The notes beneath the pieces are model-generated. The model saw only the letters and a program-made list of their open reading frames with translations. It did no database searches and was not told the origin of the DNA. From the NCBI GenBank assembly GCA_030691555.1, contig JAUYEB010000069.1:1-7081 (forward strand): a DNA stretch of 7,081 nucleotides, in the 5' to 3' direction. Shown in pieces: positions 4,341 through 7,081 of this stretch. The position numbers and the translations under genes are program-made. The DNA is from Candidatus Bathyarchaeota archaeon (lineage in GTDB: Archaea; Thermoproteota; Bathyarchaeia; TCS64). Numbering within the stretch: position 1 is the stretch's first letter; every line of letters begins with the position of its first letter.

Positions 4341-5120
4341 TTGGAGAAACAGCCGAGACAGATCGTATTCGAGAACCCGTCCCTAGACGAGGCCCTGAGC
4401 GTGGTTAAATCGGGGATATCCCACAAGAAAATGGTGATAGCCGCTGGACTATGCACGGTGGAATATGCCGGGAGGGCCAGCTCGAGCCTGGGCGCCGGAG
4501 AGCGCTTGGTGATCCTGAAGCCCGACGGCTCGGCGCTCGTCCATCGACCGAAGGATTACTCGCCGGTGAACTGGCAGCCCCCGGGGAGCCTCTACCAGAC
4601 TCGATTGGGGGCAGATGGTCTACTGGTCAGGATCTATCGGAGGAAGGACCACGAAGTCATGGAGATCACATTCTCAAGCCTCAGGATGGTCTCCATCCTG
4701 GACCTAAAGGATGCCGGGGAGTTCAACCTCTACGCCTCGGAGAGCGACATGCAGCAAGCCATATTGTTCCAGCCATCCCTACTCGAGGAAGGGTTCAGGC
4801 CGATAACGAGCGAGAGGCCCGTGGACCCGGGCTTCATCGACATCCTCGGCGTCGACAAGAACAACGTCCTGACCGTCGTGGAGATTAAAAGGGTGAAGGC
4901 CACGAAGAAGGCCGTCCTCCAGCTGAAGAAGTACATGGACGTTATCCAGCACGACAAGGGCAGGAAGGTCAGGGCTATTCTCGTCGCACCCTCTTTAGCC
5001 GGTGGGGCGCTGGAGGTACTTGCCACCCTGGGATACGAGTTCAAGGCTCTATCCCCTCAGGTATGCGCGGATGCCCTGAAGAAGAGGGGCGGAAAACCAA
5101 TAACCGATTTTTTCAAATAA
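4341..5120 (+). CDS. nucS: Mismatch/branched-DNA endonuclease NucS (EndoMS)
   Basis: The 259-residue product has the usual NucS length. The N-terminal domain (about 10-125) carries VEYAGRASSSLGAGERLVIL and PVNWQPPG, with Arg45 and Trp78 in the DNA-binding and dimer region of known NucS proteins. The C-terminal RecB-like nuclease domain (about 130-240) has Glu/Gln residues near 135-144, GFIDILGVD with Asp167, VVEIKR with Glu181 and Lys183, and QLKKY from Gln194: the complete D-ExK-QxxxY active site. Family members cut both strands at mismatched bases or trim flapped DNA, and bind PCNA. The last residues, GKPITDFFK, look like a degenerate PCNA-interacting peptide (hydrophobic-x-x-F-F, with Gly in place of the first Gln). 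The start is TTG at 4341, 4 bases after the hydrolase stop, with GGTTA (4331-4335) as a weak ribosome site. Translation is probably coupled to the upstream gene. Confidence 0.95.
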   Translation: MEKQPRQIVFENPSLDEALSVVKSGISHKKMVIAAGLCTVEYAGRASSSLGAGERLVILKPDGSALVHRPKDYSPVNWQPPGSLYQTRLGADGLLVRIYRRKDHEVMEITFSSLRMVSILDLKDAGEFNLYASESDMQQAILFQPSLLEEGFRPITSERPVDPGFIDILGVDKNNVLTVVEIKRVKATKKAVLQLKKYMDVIQHDKGRKVRAILVAPSLAGGALEVLATLGYEFKALSPQVCADALKKRGGKPITDFFK

Positions 5121-5174
5121 ATTACAATATTTGCAATATAATAAAGAGACGAAAATATGAATTTATAGAAAAAA
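5108..5174. terminator. Bidirectional terminator zone between nucS and kbl
   Basis: Two genes converge here. For the plus strand, a six-T run (5108-5113) lies inside the last nucS codons, coding the Phe-Phe of its C-terminus. For the minus strand, six A (5169-5174) read as TTTTTT 13 bases after the kbl stop. The intervening 66 bases (5121-5186) are very A/T-rich, with a short direct repeat of CAATAT, and contain no gene. Confidence 0.5.
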
Positions 5175-5186
5175 TGGGAAGATATT

Positions 5187-6383
5187 TCACCGAATTATCT
5201 TTAACTCTTTCCCTATATCACTGAGCTTCGAAAGGACATCGTCGAGCTGCTCCCTTGTGAGCTTGGCGCTCATCTGAACCCTGATTCTCGACTTGTCACG
5301 CGCAACCATTGGGAAAACTATCGGGACGACGAAGACGCCCCTCTCATACAACTTGTCGGCCAGTGCCTTCGCCGTCTGGCTTTCGCCGACTATGATGGGG
5401 ATGATGGGGGTCTGTGAGAGGCCGGTGTTGAATCCGAGGTCCTGTACCGCCTTCTTGAAGTAGTTCGTGTTCTTCCATAGGGATCGTACGTGTTGGGGCT
5501 CCTTCTGGAGGACGTCGATGGCGGCTATCGTCGCTGCGACGACGGGGGGTGGGTTTGAGGAGCTCAGTAGCCACGTCCGGCTCTTGTTCCAGGCGAACTT
5601 GACCAGGTCTTCAGAGCCCGATATGTGGCCACCAACTGTCCCGTAGGCCTTGCTGAAGGTTCCCATCTCCACGTGTACGCTCCGGTGGCTCAGGTGGAAG
5701 TGGTTAACTATCCCCCTGCCTCCCTCGCCTAGTACGCCTTCGCCGTGGGCGTCGTCGACGTAGACCATGGCGCCGTGCTCTGCTCCCAGCTTGGCGACCT
5801 CGTCTAGCGGCGCCATGTCGCCGTCCATGCTGAAGACGCCGTCCGTGATGACGAGTATCCTCCTGAACGGTGGCGCGTGTCTCTCGGCCTCGTCCAGGAT
5901 CCTTGCGAGGTCCTGCATGTTGTTGTGCTTGTAGACCGCCTTCTCCCCCTTCGCGAGGCGTACGCCATCGATTATGCTCCCGTGGTTGAGTTCGTCGCTT
6001 ACAATAAGGTCCCCGTCGCCGACGAGTTGAGGTATAAGCCCAGAGTTGGCCTGGAACCCGGTCGGGTAGGTCAGGGAGGCCTCGGCGTTCTTGAACCCTG
6101 CGAGCCTCTTTTCGAGCTCCATGTGCAGGTCCATGTTCCCCGAGATGGCTCTCACGGCCCCGGACCCTACGCCGTACTTCTCGGTGGCGGCTATCGCAGC
6201 CTCCTTCAACTTGGGGTGGGTCGTGAGCCCCAGGTAGTTGTTGCTGCAGAGTATGAGCACATCTCTCCCATCCACCTTCGCGACGGGTTCGCTGGGGCCC
6301 TGTATGGTCTTGAGCCTCCAGTCAAGTGCCTTGTCTACAAGCTCCTTATACTCGCTCGCTAGGAAGGCTGTTGGGTCCCTCAT
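5187..6383 (-). CDS. kbl: Glycine C-acetyltransferase (2-amino-3-oxobutyrate CoA ligase)
   Basis: This PLP enzyme of the alpha-oxoamine synthase group cleaves 2-amino-3-oxobutyrate with CoA to glycine and acetyl-CoA. Over 398 residues it shows SNNYLGL (47-53), GSGAVRAISG (73-82), DELNHGSIIDG (130-140) with His134 stacking on PLP, DGVFSMDGDMAPL (181-193), VDDAHGEGVLG (209-219) with Asp210/Asp211 and His213, and TFSKAYG (242-248) with Lys245 as the PLP Schiff-base lysine. RIRVQMSA (366-373) holds the carboxylate-binding Arg368. Sequence alone does not cleanly separate Kbl from 8-amino-7-oxononanoate synthase or serine palmitoyltransferase relatives. The divergent threonine dehydrogenase gene and the closing segment (IIPIIVGES, VFPMVARDKSRIRVQMSA) make Kbl the best call. 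The ATG at 6383 follows a TATA-like element by about 33 bases. Confidence 0.9.
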   Translation of the reverse strand: MRDPTAFLASEYKELVDKALDWRLKTIQGPSEPVAKVDGRDVLILCSNNYLGLTTHPKLKEAAIAATEKYGVGSGAVRAISGNMDLHMELEKRLAGFKNAEASLTYPTGFQANSGLIPQLVGDGDLIVSDELNHGSIIDGVRLAKGEKAVYKHNNMQDLARILDEAERHAPPFRRILVITDGVFSMDGDMAPLDEVAKLGAEHGAMVYVDDAHGEGVLGEGGRGIVNHFHLSHRSVHVEMGTFSKAYGTVGGHISGSEDLVKFAWNKSRTWLLSSSNPPPVVAATIAAIDVLQKEPQHVRSLWKNTNYFKKAVQDLGFNTGLSQTPIIPIIVGESQTAKALADKLYERGVFVVPIVFPMVARDKSRIRVQMSAKLTREQLDDVLSKLSDIGKELKIIR

Positions 6384-6412
6384 GAGTATCAGGGTTGAGT
6401 CGATTTGAGGAC

Positions 6413-6418
6413 CTTTAA
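6413..6418 (-). promoter_or_regulatory. TATA-like promoter of kbl
   Basis: On the minus strand this is TTAAAG within GTGTTAAAGGTCC, about 33 bases ahead of the kbl ATG, predicting a leader of roughly 6 bases. It overlaps the left arm of the inverted repeat described for this control region. Confidence 0.45.
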
Positions 6419-6446
6419 CACTTTCCGGGTTCGATAGAAGGTGTTA
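6416..6446. promoter_or_regulatory. Candidate operator between kbl and the threonine dehydrogenase gene
   Basis: TAACACTTTC (6416-6425) and GAAGGTGTTA (6437-6446) are inverted 10-base arms with one mismatch (T6422 against G6440), separated by 11 bases, so the arm centres are 21 bases apart, two helical turns. It sits between the two divergent TATA elements and overlaps that of kbl. This is what a dimeric regulator controlling both genes would need; the regulator itself is not in the window. Confidence 0.5.
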
Positions 6447-6452
6447 TCTAGA

Positions 6453-6459
6453 TTAAATT
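6453..6459 (+). promoter_or_regulatory. TATA-like promoter of the threonine dehydrogenase gene
   Basis: TTAAATT, centred at 6456, lies 30 bases before the TTG at 6486, predicting transcription from about 6482 and a leader of only a few bases. Confidence 0.45.
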
Positions 6460-6485
6460 GAAAGAAATATCCCTGTGGGGTTTCT

Positions 6486-7081
6486 TTGGGCGGCGACATA
6501 GAGAAGATTCTCGTTACGGGCGCGTCTGGGCAGATCGGCTCGGAGCTCACTCCCCGGCTACGGGAAGTGTATGGTAAGGACTCGGTCGTTGCATCGGATC
6601 TAAGGAGTCCCTCGTTCGACGATGGACCGTTCGAGCTTCTCGACGTTACGGATGCCAAGAAGCTTGAAGCCATTGTCGCTGAATACGGTGTCGACACGAT
6701 AGTCCACCTCGCCGCCCTCCTATCCGCCTCGGGGGAGCAGAGACCGAACGTGGCCTGGAACGTGAACGTCAACGGCCTATACAACGTCCTAGAGGTCGCC
6801 AGAACTCGTAAGTTAAAACGCGTTTTTAATCCGAGCTCGATCGCGGTTTTTGGGCCGGAGACCCCCCGCGACAAGACCCCTCAAGAGACGGTGATGAGGC
6901 CCAAGACCATGTACGGTATCACCAAGGTGACTGGGGAGCTCCTCGGCAACTATTACTATCATAAATACGGTATCGACGTGCGTGGGGCGAGGTTTCCGGG
7001 CATAATTAGCAACGTCGCTCCACCCGGTGGAGGTACGACGGACTACGCAGTTGAGATATTCTACGAGGCGATAAAGAGCGG
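6486..7081 (+). CDS. tdh: L-threonine 3-dehydrogenase, SDR (epimerase-like) type, 3' end beyond window
   Basis: The first 198 codons are present; the gene runs off the window. It oxidises L-threonine with NAD to 2-amino-3-oxobutyrate, the substrate of the divergent Kbl. The N-terminal Rossmann motif is TGASGQIGSE (11-20). VVASDL (34-39) has the acidic end of strand 2, typical of NAD preference. PSSIAVFGP (116-124) supplies the catalytic Ser, and YGITK (143-147) the catalytic Tyr143 and Lys147. PGIIS (171-175) and PPGGGTTDYAVEIFYEA (179-195) are specific to the UDP-glucose-4-epimerase-like threonine dehydrogenases, unrelated to the zinc-dependent MDR type. Most relatives have Trp before PSSIA; here it is Asn115. 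The start is TTG at 6486: the only usable start after the in-frame stop at 6459, and correctly spaced from its TATA box. Confidence 0.92.
   Translation, partial: MGGDIEKILVTGASGQIGSELTPRLREVYGKDSVVASDLRSPSFDDGPFELLDVTDAKKLEAIVAEYGVDTIVHLAALLSASGEQRPNVAWNVNVNGLYNVLEVARTRKLKRVFNPSSIAVFGPETPRDKTPQETVMRPKTMYGITKVTGELLGNYYYHKYGIDVRGARFPGIISNVAPPGGGTTDYAVEIFYEAIKS

Noticed and set aside
4451..4888. 145-codon plus-strand frame inside nucS
   Set aside because: Out of frame with a complete, well-conserved nucS; its product is low-complexity Arg/Gly/Pro-rich, typical of a shifted frame.
6389..6874. 161-codon minus-strand frame opposite tdh
   Set aside because: It would cover the divergent control region and the Rossmann motif of tdh; no family resemblance.

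Overview
The window looks like chromosomal DNA from an archaeon, most likely of the Thermoproteota/TACK side; the exact lineage cannot be fixed from this much sequence. The signs are A/T-rich TATA-like boxes about 26-33 bases ahead of most starts, several near-leaderless genes starting with GTG or TTG, T-tract ends, and archaeal gene types: a SecY C-terminus, a NucS/EndoMS endonuclease, a tRNA-splicing endonuclease subunit without its full catalytic triad, and an SDR-type threonine dehydrogenase. There are no phage, transposon, CRISPR or rRNA/tRNA signals, so this is ordinary housekeeping DNA with some unusual local features.

Left part (1-2539): the last 34 codons of secY and a hairpin/T-run terminator come first. 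Next are an unrecognised protein with two membrane helices (189-671), then hisS for histidyl-tRNA synthetase (719-2011). hisS converges on, and overlaps by 24 bases, a minus-strand gene for an EndA-like tRNA-splicing endonuclease subunit (1988-2539). That subunit keeps the fold and the catalytic Tyr position but lacks the His and Lys, so it is probably the structural partner in a heteromeric enzyme.

Middle (2540-3610): a minus-strand gene for a small one-CxxC protein (2662-3027) is divergent from a 57-residue single C2H2 zinc-finger protein (3144-3317). The roughly 290 bases after the zinc-finger gene hold its terminator, a TATA box overlapping a perfect 10-bp palindrome, a strong two-tier hairpin and a T-run. 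This may be a small RNA gene.

Right part (3611-7081): a metallo-beta-lactamase-fold hydrolase and nucS form a tight two-gene operon (4-base gap). They converge, across an A/T-rich terminator zone, with kbl (glycine C-acetyltransferase, minus strand). kbl is divergent from a threonine 3-dehydrogenase gene that runs off the window. Together the last two give threonine -> 2-amino-3-oxobutyrate -> glycine + acetyl-CoA. Their 102-base shared control region carries a 10-bp inverted repeat with one mismatch, between and touching the TATA boxes, a good candidate operator for co-regulation.
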